Assembly: GCA_947396885.1 (NCBI GenBank)
Contig: OX377202.1
Location: 28,325,407 to 28,389,406 of the forward strand
DNA from: Heligmosomoides polygyrus polygyrus
Taxonomy: Eukaryota > Nematoda > Chromadorea > Rhabditida > Heligmosomidae
Length of the DNA: 64,000 nucleotides
Direction: 5' to 3'
A program made the translations under genes and the position numbers. Within the stretch, counting starts at the first letter, position 1. The number at the start of each line of letters is the position of its first letter. Of the stretch, positions 1-10,201 are shown piece after piece. Under the pieces are notes generated by a model that did not search any database, had not been told where the DNA came from, and saw only the letters and a list, made by a program, of their open reading frames with translations.

Positions 1-1200
1 TCCGTACTCAACCACATCCGTCGTCAAGTACTCCGTTTTTTTTTTGACATTTAGCTTGAGACCGAACAACGCCAAGCGATCGCACCACGCCTGTGCCTGT
101 CGCTCGAGTTCGGTTTTATCTTCGCAGGCAAGCATGACGTCGTCAGCATAGAGCAGCGTCCAATGTGCCGCCATCTGGAGATCTCGTGAGATCGCATCCA
201 TCACGACCACGAAGAGCAGTGGGGATAGCGCAGATCCCTGGTGCACCCCTACAGAGATGGGAAATTCCATCGAGGTGCCTGCTGGCGCTCGCACTCGACT
301 CCGTGGGCAAGAGTACAGAATGCGCACCCACTCAATAAGCTCTTCAGGGATACCATGTTGCCGCAACGCGTACCATATAACTTCTCGCGGAACGCGGTCG
401 AAGGCCTTCTCCAAGTCCAGGAAGGCAAAATGCACCTGTTTCTGTTTCTCGCGGTGCTTCTCTAGCAGAAGACGTACGGCGTGAATGGCATCAACGGTGC
501 CACAGCTAGAGACGAAACCACACTGATTCGTGGAAAGCTGGACGACATCCCGGATACGTCGATCGACAATTCGCTCAAAGATTTTCATGGTGTGCGAAAG
601 AAGGCGAATCGGACGGTAACTAGCGCAGTCCGCAGGACTGCCCTTCTTCTTCCAAATCGGGATGGTCGTGCTTTGCTGCCAGCTCTCGGGCACTTTCTTC
701 TCAGCAACAACCTGATTGAAAAACTCTGTCAGCCAGTCAGCAGGGCACCAGCCCATCGACTTCCACAGGTCGGCTGGCAGGTCATCGGAACCAGTGGCTT
801 TGCCTGACTTCATCTTCCTCAGGGCTGCTTCGGTTTCGCTCACTGTGATCTTCTGAACGGGACCGTATACAGGAGATGCAAAAGGAATAGCAGGATGCTC
901 AAATTCAACATTCGAGATTTCCTCGAAGTAGTCGTGCCATCGCTTCACAGCCCTCTTACGATCCATCAGAAGGCGACCATTCTCGTCGTTAATGCCAAAG
1001 AACTTCTCGATGTCTTCTGCTTGGCGACATCGAGCTTTGGCGAGTAGGTAAAGATAACGCTCACCATCGCGCGTTTCCAGTTTTTCGCTGACTTCAGCGT
1101 AGTATGCGGCTTTAGCAGCAGACACTGCCTTCTTTGCCGCTTTTTTCGCTTCTCGATAATTCCGCCAATTGTGAACTGTTTTATCACCGACCAGACGTTT
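1..1200 (-). pseudogene. Non-LTR retrotransposon, reverse transcriptase segment (truncated by window edge)
   Basis: Reading the minus strand from about 1200 down to 1 gives an almost continuous reverse transcriptase of an APE-type non-LTR retrotransposon. It starts with a Lys/Ala-rich linker (GDKTVHNWRNYREAKKAAKK near 1190-1130) and continues through SYRPIRLLS, FLDLEKAFDRVP and GVHQGSALSP blocks. The catalytic YADD box (LLYADDVMLA) is encoded by the complement of about 131-159. The protein would copy element RNA at a nicked chromosomal target. The C-terminal domain lies beyond the window start. It continues the same element as the endonuclease segment at 2226-3412, from which a minisatellite insertion separates it, so it cannot be expressed as one ORF. 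Small frame breaks were not fully resolved. Identification from RT motifs is firm; the exact clade (RTE-like) is inference. Confidence 0.85.
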
Positions 1201-2230
1201 GGCGGCCGCTAGGCCGCTGAGCGTCTGGTAAGAGATACTAAACGGATAAGCGAACGCGCCTGCCTCTGTACGTCGGTGACACGTCTTGCAATCCCAAGCG
1301 GCCTTTGACCGACATCGGAGACACGTCTTCTGAACGCGGAAGCCCGTTGCCCCACAACACTGACACATCTTTTGAATCCGGACGCCACCCCCCCCCTCCC
1401 CACCCCACCTTACTGGTTCTCTCGAACAGGTCATCCTTTAGTGGTCCCCTCTTGCCCGCTTCAGCTGCTGGACCCCTTCTTTTTGATTGCCCTTATTGGT
1501 AACCATCCTTAATTAACTCTTCCTTTCTTGTTCCCTTATTGGTAACCGTCTACTGAACACCATTATTGGTTTCCCCATTCCCTTGGTCCCGTCTACTGTC
1601 CCCATTTTAGAGATCCCGTATTACTGGTTCCCCGTCTCCGTGTCACCTCCAGCCCCCCTCCCCCTTCCAGGTCACTTTCACGAATTTCAAGAATTTCACT
1701 TTTCAAGATATTCCCCCCCCCCCAAACTTGTCCTCCCACTCTCACGGCGTGACATCGGTGACATGCCTTCTGAACCCGGACATCGTTTAATCGACATCGT
1801 TGACTCGTCTTCTAAAGCCGGACGTCTTTTGAAGGACATCGCTGACATGTCTTCTGTAGCTGCCCCCCCCCCTTCCCCCTTTGCGCGACGTCGGCGACAG
1901 CTCTTCCGAACCCGTTCGCCTGTTGCACGACGTCGGTGGCACCTCTTATGAACCCGGACGTCTGTTGAACGACGTCGGTGACACCTTTTCTGAATTCGGA
2001 CGCCTGTAGAACGACGTCGCTGACATGGTGAGTACGAAAGCCCTTTGCGCGACATCGGTGACACGCCTTCTGACCCTGTCGACCTGACATGGGTGACACA
2101 TGGTCTGAACCCGGACGCCTGTTACTCGACGTCTAGGATAGGAAAGGCCAGACGGATAGGCAGACGGACGGACAGACGGACGGACGGACAGACGGACGGA
2201 CAACCGCTTACTCTTTTATATATAGTAGGA
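1200..2230. repeat. 42-bp minisatellite inserted in the retrotransposon
   Basis: Tandem units of about 42 bp beginning GACGTCGGTGACACC recur at roughly 1750, 1792, 1834, 1887, 1929, 1971, 2013 and 2051, with degenerate copies at 1272-1380. Because 42 is a multiple of three, long ORFs arise on both strands with a 14-residue period (for example VTDVVQQTSGF on minus). Those ORFs are artefacts of periodicity, not evidence of a gene. The block contains three C runs of 9-11 bases (1388, 1713, 1863) and a GGACAGAC-type microsatellite at 2146-2205. It lies between the linker residues KKRLYH (2226 side) and GDKTVHNW (1195 side) of one retrotransposon protein, so it is an insertion or expansion inside that element. 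Exact insertion boundaries were not fixed. Confidence 0.85.
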
Positions 2231-3412
2231 TAACTACGTGATAGAGCCGTTTCTTTTCTCGGACTTTTTCTTTGACATCCTCAGTCCACAGCCATGCCTG
2301 CTTGTCGACCCAGCCTCGTCCAGGCTTCGTTGTGCCAAGTTCGAAGCGTGCAGCCCGAGTTATCGCATCGGTAGCACCCTTCCAGGTTCGTCGACAGTTG
2401 TCACCGTCGGCAACCGAATGCGAGAAATAACTGCCGCTTCCTTCTCTTTCAGTCGCCACCATTTGATTCTAGCCGACCCGCATCGCTCCACATGTTTACA
2501 CCTCGGAGGTGTGATCTTCAGCGAGCAGATCAGTGGGCGGTGTTGCGTGGCAACCGTCTCGTACGGCACGGTCTTCGCATCTGTGACAAGACCTTGGTCG
2601 CGACGCCTAACAAGGACATAGTCGATCTGCGTTTTGGCGTTCCCGCTATAAAATGAGATGAGGTGGGAGTCACGCTTTCTAAATTTGGTGTTCACGATGG
2701 TGAGGTCATGTGAGTCTGCATATTCAAGTATACGCTCACCATCGGCGTTGCGCGACCCATAGCCAAAACCACCATGACAGCTGTAGCCGTCCTTCGTTGC
2801 TCCGACGTGACCATTAAGGTCACCTGCCACAACAATCATATCTTCTGACGGCACTTCCGCTGTCTTCTCATCAAGCAGGGACCAGAACTCGTCCTTGGTT
2901 TGCTCGGAACAGTCAGACTGCGGAGCATATGCAGAAAAGAAATGACATCGTCGCTGTTCTACGGCGACAACAATCTTCATCAAGCGGTCATCGAAACGTT
3001 CTACGCTTGCAATCACGTCACGGAAACGTTCGGAGACGATCATACCAACACCACTGGTGGTCCTGGGACTGCCGCACAAAACGGCCTTGAAGCCACGTCC
3101 AATGTCCCTCGACTTGCAGCAGGACCACCTCGTCTCCTGCACCGCACAGAAATCAACTCTTCTTCGCTCCAGTGCTTCTACCAACTCGCACGAGCGGCCC
3201 GTCAACGTACCCACATTCAGCGTTGCTACGCGGCTCTTGCCTACGTTGCGGGACTTTCGGACTAGCTCAGTTGCCCCCCGATGCCGTCCTCGCATCAGGG
3301 ACCCTCGCATACTTTCCACACTCGCCGGGCTTTGCGAGTGCGCGTCGGCTCCCGCGGACGCCGTAGCACTATCTCGAAATTTCTTAAGCGTCTCAACCAT
3401 GTGATGTGACAT
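2226..3412 (-). pseudogene. Non-LTR retrotransposon, APE-like endonuclease segment
   Basis: The minus-strand ORF 3412-2360 encodes an AP-endonuclease-like domain: RVATLNVGTLTGRS (first block), FCAVQETRW, FFSAYAPQSD, VVAGDLNGHVG, and a distal block with QIDYVLVRRR and TQHRPL. These are the metal-binding and catalytic motifs of target-nicking endonucleases in non-LTR elements. The ORF breaks near 2394: after VTTVDE the frame shifts, consistent with loss of one A, and the next frame continues to KKRLYH at about 2226. There the 42-bp minisatellite interrupts it before the RT part at 1-1200. The element is therefore dead by at least one frameshift and one insertion. The first Met at 3412 lies close to the presumed 5' end; nothing obvious precedes it. 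Confidence 0.85.
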
Positions 3413-3608
3413 GGGTCTTCGTAGGCCGGCCTGTCACAAGGGCCTGTCGCCTGCAATCGAATGTCCGCGATTAGCTTAACTCCCAGAGGGAGCAGTTTCC
3501 AGTGGCACCACGTGGAGGAAAGGACATCGCCTTCAGAGGATAAATATCACGAGGCAAATCCACAATCCCATTACTTTCAGAGGAGAAATGGAGAAGGTTA
3601 TGCCCCTC

Positions 3609-3730
3609 CACCAGAGGTGTGCGTAATTACGATTTACGATCTTACGCTTTACGGTGATTTTAGGCAAATTTTTTACGATTTACGATTTACGACATTTTGG
3701 GTCGTAAATCGTAAATTTTCGTAAACGTGA
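3609..3730. repeat. TTTACGA-reiterated palindromic element, copy 1
   Basis: The motif ACGATTTACGA is repeated and then appears in inverted form (TCGTAAATCGTAAA), making a hairpin around 3684-3718. The left edge reads GGTGTGCGTAATTACG. A second copy in opposite orientation lies at 5620-5725 and ends with the complement of the same GGTGTGCGTAA edge. No coding potential is evident. It looks like a short non-autonomous palindromic element. Confidence 0.7.
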
Positions 3731-4635
3731 TCTTCGGTCCACGAATGACAAACATCCACATAACGTGATACGATTCGGATTATGACAATGTACCCACTTT
3801 TAAAGACTTCCCTCATAGCCCATTGCTATTTCCTATTTATTTTTTTAATGTTCTGCTGTGGCGCTGTGGCAGAACAACTCAGCTTTGCGGACAGACCGCT
3901 CGAGTTAATTTCTGGCAATGGAACTGGGGTAGCTTTTTTCTGGTCACACCTTAGCACAACATCTCACACTCGAGTGGCCTGAGTTCCAGTTTACAGAAAG
4001 ACATGAAATTTCTCCTTACACTCGAATGAAGATGATCACCTGCTGAACCATATTCTATGCTGCAACCACCGCCTAGCCAAATTGCGACTTTTTCACCACA
4101 TATCTACCACATAGACAACCCTTTCCAGTGCACACCAGTAGAAATGATGCAAATTCATCAGAAATATTGGATTTGATTGAAGGCTGTAGATTAACAGCTA
4201 AACTGTTGGAAAGAACAAAACAATCATGTTTCAATCTGATTGTAACTGCACGTCATGGCGCGTAGTCTATTTACCTATGAGGTGCGCCTTAAGCAAAGCG
4301 TCTGACATTTTCATGATAAAAGTGAAAAAGTTTAACACTTTTGGTCTCGTTTCAGTGGTCTGATTGGGGTTGTTGTGTTCACCCTATGCGATCCGTTCAG
4401 AATGCTGAAAACTGAGCAAAAAATACAATAGCCCTTGTTATAAAGGTAGTAGAGAGCAAAGCTGGCGAATGCAAGCAGTCATTAATTAGGAATGCAATAT
4501 TTTGGAGTTTCCGAAAGTTAACAAGTGCAAGCAAACCTGCGAGCGAAGTAAATTCCGAAAGTAACTGCCTGGTATCGTCGAACGACGATCTTTCATTCCA
4601 GAAGTTGTGGTAGCCTTCAAACACGATAAAGGACA
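3731..4635. other. AT-rich spacer, nothing recognised
   Basis: No credible exon, RNA gene or strong repeat was recognised. Short ORFs here lack codon bias and family resemblance. Confidence 0.5.
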
Positions 4636-4639
4636 AAGC

Positions 4640-4815
4640 ATGACGTTAACCAGTCCCTGTTTGAGATGCGCCATCCATTCTTTCTACCTCTATGGTATCG
4701 TAGAGGTCATTTGGGTGAAAGTTTTCCCCGTAGAATGAACTGCGGGTGCCGCCGATGTAGAAGTCAGTGTTTTATCCTTCCCAGGCAAATCATATACCAA
4801 TTCACAACCCAGCAA
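4640..4815 (-). repeat. SINE-A, degenerate partial copy
   Basis: The complement carries diverged SINE-A body blocks: GATGCGCCATCCATTC (tail side), the CAGTGTTTTATCCTTCCCAG block and ACCAATTCACAACCC. The tRNA-like head is missing. See the copy at 41578-41875 for the full structure. Confidence 0.65.
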
Positions 4816-5439
4816 TTACTTGACGGCCCGTGGTAGGATCCTAATCAAGAACTATTCTGGAGCACGCGATAGCCATCCACCGAATTCTCTACCATGGGTT
4901 TCCCCTATATGTTTAAAATGCACCTTGTATGGATCAGTTAAATCACTTTCAATTCGATCTGCACCTTGCTTCTTTACTCTACTTTTAAAAATGACACACA
5001 AAAGACCTTCTTTTATAATTTTAATTCAAAAATCCGACTATGATGAGTGTCCAAAGATGTGATCGTACTCTTTCAATCGTCACACAATTCCTTCCCGTCT
5101 GCTACAAAAATACTGTTGGGTATAATTCAAAATGTGAGAAGGCTTAGAACATTAGGTGTGTCATACCATAGAAATGTGCCATGCGCTCACTCAGTAGGGA
5201 TGCTTGTTGGATTATTTGTGCAAATAGTGTTTTCGTCGAGTTGGCCAGATATCAAATTATTATTATTGCTTGGTTTTTGGATGGAACGGTTTTTGTTGGT
5301 TTATTCGGAGTTGTTGCGGTTGTTTCTACAAAGTCATAGTTTTATATGCAAGCCAATGGCTAGTAGAATGATAAAGATTTTTGGTCGTCCAAGCAGTGTA
5401 AACTTTTTATTTGAAGATAGCGTTTTTGAACAAGCACTT

Positions 5440-5565
5440 TATTTTGGTTCTCCAAAAACTTGTCCAGCTCGATTTGAAAGGTGCTAGTTGATTTTAATGA
5501 CTTCATTTTAGTTAGGAAAGTGTCCAGCTCGAGCTGAAAACGTCTCAATAAAACACTGTTAGCTT
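5440..5565. repeat. 21-bp tandem repeat block (foldback family arm)
   Basis: About four to five diverged units related to CAATTTGATTTGAAAAGTG are present, such as GTCCAGCTCGATTTGAAAGG and GTCCAGCTCGAGCTGAAAAC. This is a single arm. The full foldback structure is seen at 55746-56597 and 61390-62195. The ORFs crossing it reflect the seven-codon period. Confidence 0.6.
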
Positions 5566-5619
5566 CGATTAGCTTTAACATAATAGAAAAAAAGGAAATT
5601 AGATGTATTGTAAGTCAGG

Positions 5620-5725
5620 CGCCTCTTACGATTTACGGTTTACGATTTACGATTTAGGACGATTTTTTCGTAATTACGATTTACGAAATTTCGGATTTCA
5701 TTTACGCACACCCCTGCCCTCCACT
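5620..5725. repeat. TTTACGA-reiterated palindromic element, copy 2
   Basis: This is an inverted relative of the element at 3609-3730, with repeated TTTACGATTTACGA, a TCGTAATTACGATTTACGA palindrome, and the edge TTTACGCACACCCCTG, the complement of the left edge of copy 1. The two copies lie about 2 kb apart in opposite orientation. Confidence 0.65.
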
Positions 5726-5763
5726 CTTATTTCTCCGACGGCTACGTCCGTGCTCATCGTTTC

Positions 5764-6697
5764 TATTAGTCGTTACCTAAGTTCTGTCGTTTTTTGACCT
5801 CTAACTTCAAATGTAAGTATCTCGGCTCAAACATAACTTTATTATGCGAAATAAGAACCATTACAATCTACACATTTTCGCCAACGAGATACTAGTTTAT
5901 CTATTCCAGTAGCTTAGAACTACGGAGATCTAGAAGCCATGAATTCTTCGAGAGCAGATTCGCCCTTCGAACTCGCCGTTTGCAAGTATCGTCAGCTCTC
6001 CTTCTACGCAACAAAACGACCCGTTTCTGGAGCGAATTGTGACTTGTGACAAAAAATGAAATGTCTACGACAATCGACGACGAAGTGCTCCATGGTTGGA
6101 TATTGACGAAGCACCTAAACACTGTCCAATGCTGAGTATGCACCAGGAAAAGGTGATGGTGACCATTTGGTGGTGTGCCACCGGTTTAATCCACTATAGC
6201 GTTCTCAAACCTGGTTAAACAATCACGGCGGAAAAGTAATGTCAGAAGCAGGACGAGATGCACAAGAAGCTCCAGCAAATCCACCCAGCGCTGAGCTACA
6301 GAAGGGGACCGATATTTTTGCGCGACAACGCTAGGCTGCACGTATCGATGATCACCAGGCAGAAGCTCCGTTCTTTGGGATACGAAACACTCGACCGTCC
6401 ACCGCATTCGCCCGACCTGTCGTCTACAGACAACCACTTTTTCAAACATCCCAACGGCTTCCTTCGCGGAAAATACTTCAGGAACCTACATGATGCAGAA
6501 TATGCTCTCGAAGAATTCATCGCTTCTAGATCTCCGCAGTTCTACGCTACTAAAATAAATAAACCAGTGTCTCGTTGGCAAAGATGTGTAGATTGTAATG
6601 ATTCTTATTTCGCCTAATAAAGTTATGTTTGGGCCAGGATAATCACGTTTGAAGTTAGAGGTCAAAAACGACAGAACTTAGGTAACGACCTAATATT
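5764..6697 (+). mobile_element. Mariner element with duplicated inverted 3' end (palindromised)
   Basis: The plus strand from about 5966 to 6616 encodes the C-terminal two-thirds of a D34D mariner transposase. In one frame lie PFLERIVTCDKKWNVYDN and a WWCATGLIHYSVL block; a further frame, open from 6258 to 6614, has FLRDNARLHVS, PHSPDLSSTDNHFF and SRSPQFYATKINK. The second and third catalytic Asp keep the 34-residue spacing. The N-terminal helix-turn-helix half is absent. In its place, 5764-5965 is an inverted copy of 6502-6697, including transposase codons and the TTAGGTCGTTACC-type terminus. The element thus has about 200-bp inverted arms rather than the usual roughly 30 bp. It is a pseudogene by loss of the N terminus and at least one frameshift or stop near 6220. 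Confidence 0.88.
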
Positions 6698-7360
6698 ATT
6701 GGGGATGACAGTAATGCCCACCTTAGTCTCCGCCAAGTTGCAAATCCCACACTGCGCAGACGTTCTGTTCGGAGTTGTTTTAGGCCACGCCCTGCTCTGA
6801 TGAAGAAGACGTTGTTCTGTGACCAGTCTCTTCTGAATACACTGACAACAGTACCATATGCGCGAAGAACTCATTTATTGTTCAAAGTCGACTATTAAAA
6901 GTATGACAACCGCTAAATTACAGTACACACTGGATCCGTCGCCTATCTGGAAAATTCAGACCCGTTCCTTTTTAACCCGGGATAGATGAATCACGCTGAT
7001 AATGACATTTCTGAAAACCCCGCTTATTACGATAACTCAGATAAAAGTGATTTTGACTATCTCTATGACGGATCCTCAGATGAGTCAAATAACTGACTTT
7101 TCCTCGGATCGAACAGCAGATATCCGATTGGAATACGATATCGGACTTCTTATCAAAACCGATTACCTAAGCCATAACAGAACTTGGTGAAAGCCACTCT
7201 TCCTTCTATGAATTATCCTATGCTCCTGTCGTTTCAAAAATGCCATTAGCCGTATGATTCATTTATCCAAGAAAAAATTGACAATCTGAATTATCCGAAT
7301 CGACGTCGGATCAAATGTACAAATGACAGAGGTATTTCTATAAAACTCTTATTAAACTAT

Positions 7361-10179
7361 CTAAACGTGATCGCGGAAATCGATCTTGTCGCTGCCGAAG
7401 ATCTTCCTGAACTCTCTCGTTAGCAGCGAATCCAAGGCTTCATCGTCGTGGTTGTAGATCCACCTGAAAGAACCACAGAGTTGATGTTCAGCACATGTGC
7501 TCAAGAGGAGTGAGCTCTCCTACCGGTGGTCGACGAGATCGTAACGTTTCGGGCCTGACACAGGGCTCGACAGCCAAAGCTGACGATTGGGAGACTGTTT
7601 GTTGATCACGTACGTTCCTGAAAACAGAACATACTGTACTTCCATATCTGTTGAACTTCTAAACAGCTGTTCTCTATTATTAGGTTGGTGCATAAGTTCT
7701 CGGACATTTGATCCCTCCTGAATTGAAAGCGCATTTCCCCGCCAAATTTCTCACATGTATCAACGCGTAAATGATCGATCGATAGAGAAAGGAAAGGGCT
7801 ACAGAACTGTTCCTAACATTTACTTCTGCGTTGTTAACGTCAGCTATTATGGCTAGGCAATTCATCCCAACTGAGACGCATGTTCGGCACGTCATGTTAT
7901 TCCTGCATCAATCTGGCCTCAATGCCAACGAAATGTATCGTCGCCTGAAGGATGTTTACAACGAGAGTGTTCCTGCTCGAAGTACTATGTACCAGTGGTT
8001 CCCGAAGTTTGCAGTTGGTGAATTCTCCGTTGAAGATAATGAACGAGAAGGGCGCCCGATGACACTGGATTTGGATGACCTCCGAAGTAGAGTGGAAGCG
8101 GACCCATACCAAACCACTCGCGAACTATCAAGCACTCTTGGTGTTAGTCACTCAACAGTCGTTCGAGGATTGAAGTCGACTGGCAAGGTGCAAAAATTGG
8201 GTCGCAGGGTACCTCACGACTTGACACAACATGACATGGATCGCACAGCCGATGTCGCTCTGTCTCTCCTCACCCTCAGACGTACCCACGGATGGCTGGA
8301 CAACCTTGTCACCGGCGATGATAGGTGGATACTCTACCCTAATTATCACCGGCGTGCACAGTGGGTTGACGCAACTGGAGAGGCAGAGGACGTTCCTTCA
8401 CGTGAAAAAGGTGATGCTATGCATTTGGGGGAGCGTTCTTGGCGTAGAATACTGGGAGCTGCTGGACGAAGGGATAGCAGTGACGGCAGAGATTTACGTC
8501 AACCAACTGAGGAAGTTGGTGGCCCACCTTCAAACCACACGAGGAGAGCAAGTGAAGGTGTAATTTCGACACGACAACGCTAGACCGCATATTGCTAGAG
8601 CGACGGCGGCTGGGTTGGCGGACTACGGATGGACCGCTCTTCCACATCCACCTTACTCACCAGATCTCGCTCCTTCTGATTATCATTTGTTTTCAAGCCT
8701 TCAACGCTATTTGGACGGCCAGCAATCTAGGAACCGAGAGGATGTCAAGGAGGCACTGCTCACATTTTTCGAATCACAACCGGCCACGTTTTGGAGAAAA
8801 GGAATCCATGACTTACCAGCACGTTGGCGAAAGACAATCGATGTAAAGGGTGGTTACTTCAAATGATTTGATATTGTTGTTCGTATGTTGTGATAATAAA
8901 TATTTCATGCCCCAAATGTCCGAGAACTTATGCACCAACCTTATATTAGCAAGCGCTTGGCAGTATTCCTAACCACCCACAAAGTCATGAAACCGAGAAG
9001 CGTTCCTTTTTCGACGAATAATGTCACTTGAGCAAGAAGTAAATTTCCACCGGTTCTTTGCGCCGAACTCACAAGAAGAGCCTTCAAACTGGCGGTGAGC
9101 TTTTACGATGCAATTTTTACAGGATGTGGGATCCCGTGTGAGGAGTCCAAAACCATAGTTACTCTTTTCGGAAAGCTCTTCTGTGGTCGAAAAAAGCGTG
9201 TGGCCTGAGTGGCAGCGTGAGCTGTGAGCGCGTAGTGCACACTCAGGCCAATGCGGTCGGTTGGGGTAGTGGTAGTGCTGCAGCTTCACAGGAGCAAGGT
9301 GGTATGTTCGCTTTCCCCTTGTACTGGTGTTTTTGCATTTGGCGATTTATAGTCAGTGGGACCCTTTATCCCCATTTCCAACACATTTTTAACAAAAATA
9401 TGACAACAAATGTCGTTTACGTTTATCGAGCTCTTTGAAAGCGCTTCGCGCTCATGCGTCCACACGCTTTTTTTCGACCGCACAAGAGCATTCCGAAAAA
9501 ACTAACTATGGTTTTGGACTCCCAACAATGGACCCTACGTCCTGTAAAAATTCCACCGCATGAGCTCACCGCCACTTTGGAGGCTCTCCCTGTCAGAAGT
9601 AAACCGCCCTAATCACATGGCCAAATGAGCCCTAGATTACTAACGTAAGAGTCGCAATGGTTAACAAGAGAAGCTCTCACTCACCTACTTGTTTACTTAC
9701 TACCACTGTCAGTACACCCATGGCATTGACAACATCATAGTCGGCTGACACTTCGACCCGTTCCGGAAGGCTGTCGAGGTAGTCAGAAAGCCTGAAACAC
9801 TGAAAATCTGTCTGCACTTTCTTGGCACGAAGAGCATGCCTTGGATCTATCCCAGTCAAAGGGGAGAGGAGGGGCATGTGGTGTTGGTGTTTTGCCTACT
9901 CCCATCCTTTCAATTCACCTCCCTCGAATTTGTCCCAGAGCTTCAACTACCTCCAAATATACGATGCGATTCATGTGAACAAAGTCCAGAATGAGCTACC
10001 GAGACATGCGATGCTAGACGCAACTGTCATCTTAGCGATACCCCCTCCCGACTAGGATAGATTCCATGTTCATTTTTACCTAAAGAATGAAAGTAGCACT
10101 TCTAAACTAACCTGACTCACCTCTCCAGCGTGTCTTCAGCAGCTTTTTCATACTCATTTTGCGTCACAGCCGAACACAT
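7361..10179 (-). CDS. frh-1: Frataxin (mitochondrial iron-sulfur cluster assembly factor), 4 recognised exons
   Basis: Spliced from the minus strand: exon 10179-10121 ([17 protein letters not shown]), exon 9791-9685 ([14 protein letters not shown] then [15 protein letters not shown]), exon 7617-7524 ([18 protein letters not shown] then [11 protein letters not shown]) and last exon 7463-7361 ([14 protein letters not shown] then [16 protein letters not shown], stop TAG at 7361). All junctions use GT donors and TTTCAG/TTTTCAG acceptors, and phases join cleanly. The order [30 protein letters not shown] is diagnostic for frataxin, an iron-binding regulator of the mitochondrial cysteine desulfurase complex. 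The recognised part gives about 120 codons. A mitochondrial presequence exon is expected upstream; the 10121 exon may instead begin after an acceptor at 10202, and its frame stays open to 10238. The intron 9684-7618 contains a 1.26-kb mariner and a 520-bp foldback element. No coding defect was seen. Confidence 0.93.
7680..8943 (+). mobile_element. Mariner transposon, near full length, inside a frataxin intron
   Basis: The terminal inverted repeats are 5' TTAGGTTGGTGCATAAGTTC (7680) and its complement ending at 8943, about 30 bp long, flanked by TA on both sides (7678-7679 and 8944-8945). This is the TA target duplication of Tc1/mariner elements. Length 1,264 bp is normal for mariner. It lies in antisense to the frataxin gene, wholly within the intron between exons 9685 and 7617. 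Confidence 0.95.
7849..8866 (+). pseudogene. Mariner transposase (frameshift plus nonsense codon)
   Basis: The first frame (Met at 7849, an upstream in-frame Met at 7831) gives the N-terminal paired helix-turn-helix region ([20 protein letters not shown], later [20 protein letters not shown]) and the first catalytic Asp in [10 protein letters not shown]. Near 8400 the frame shifts. The second frame continues with [20 protein letters not shown], meets a TAA at 8561, then reads [11 protein letters not shown] and [13 protein letters not shown] and ends IDVKGGYFK at 8866. The D34D spacing is exact and all three catalytic Asp are retained, so only one indel and one stop separate it from a full ORF of about 340 codons. 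The copy is non-functional as written but relatively young. Confidence 0.93.
9077..9597. mobile_element. Foldback element inside a frataxin intron
   Basis: The left arm 9077-9230 and right arm 9440-9597 are diverged reverse complements. Shared blocks include AGAGCC..TGGCGGTGAGC, CCAAAACCATAGTTA and AAAAAAGCGTGTGG. The spacer is about 210 bp and carries no transposase motif. It is probably a non-autonomous MITE-like element. The ORFs crossing it are not supported as genes. Confidence 0.75.
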
Positions 10180-10201
10180 ACCTTCAAATACAGATGCATG
10201 A

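Noticed and set aside
1583..2233. Overlapping 14-residue-periodic ORFs on both strands
   Set aside because: They reflect a 42-bp minisatellite (multiple of three), not a repeat protein gene.
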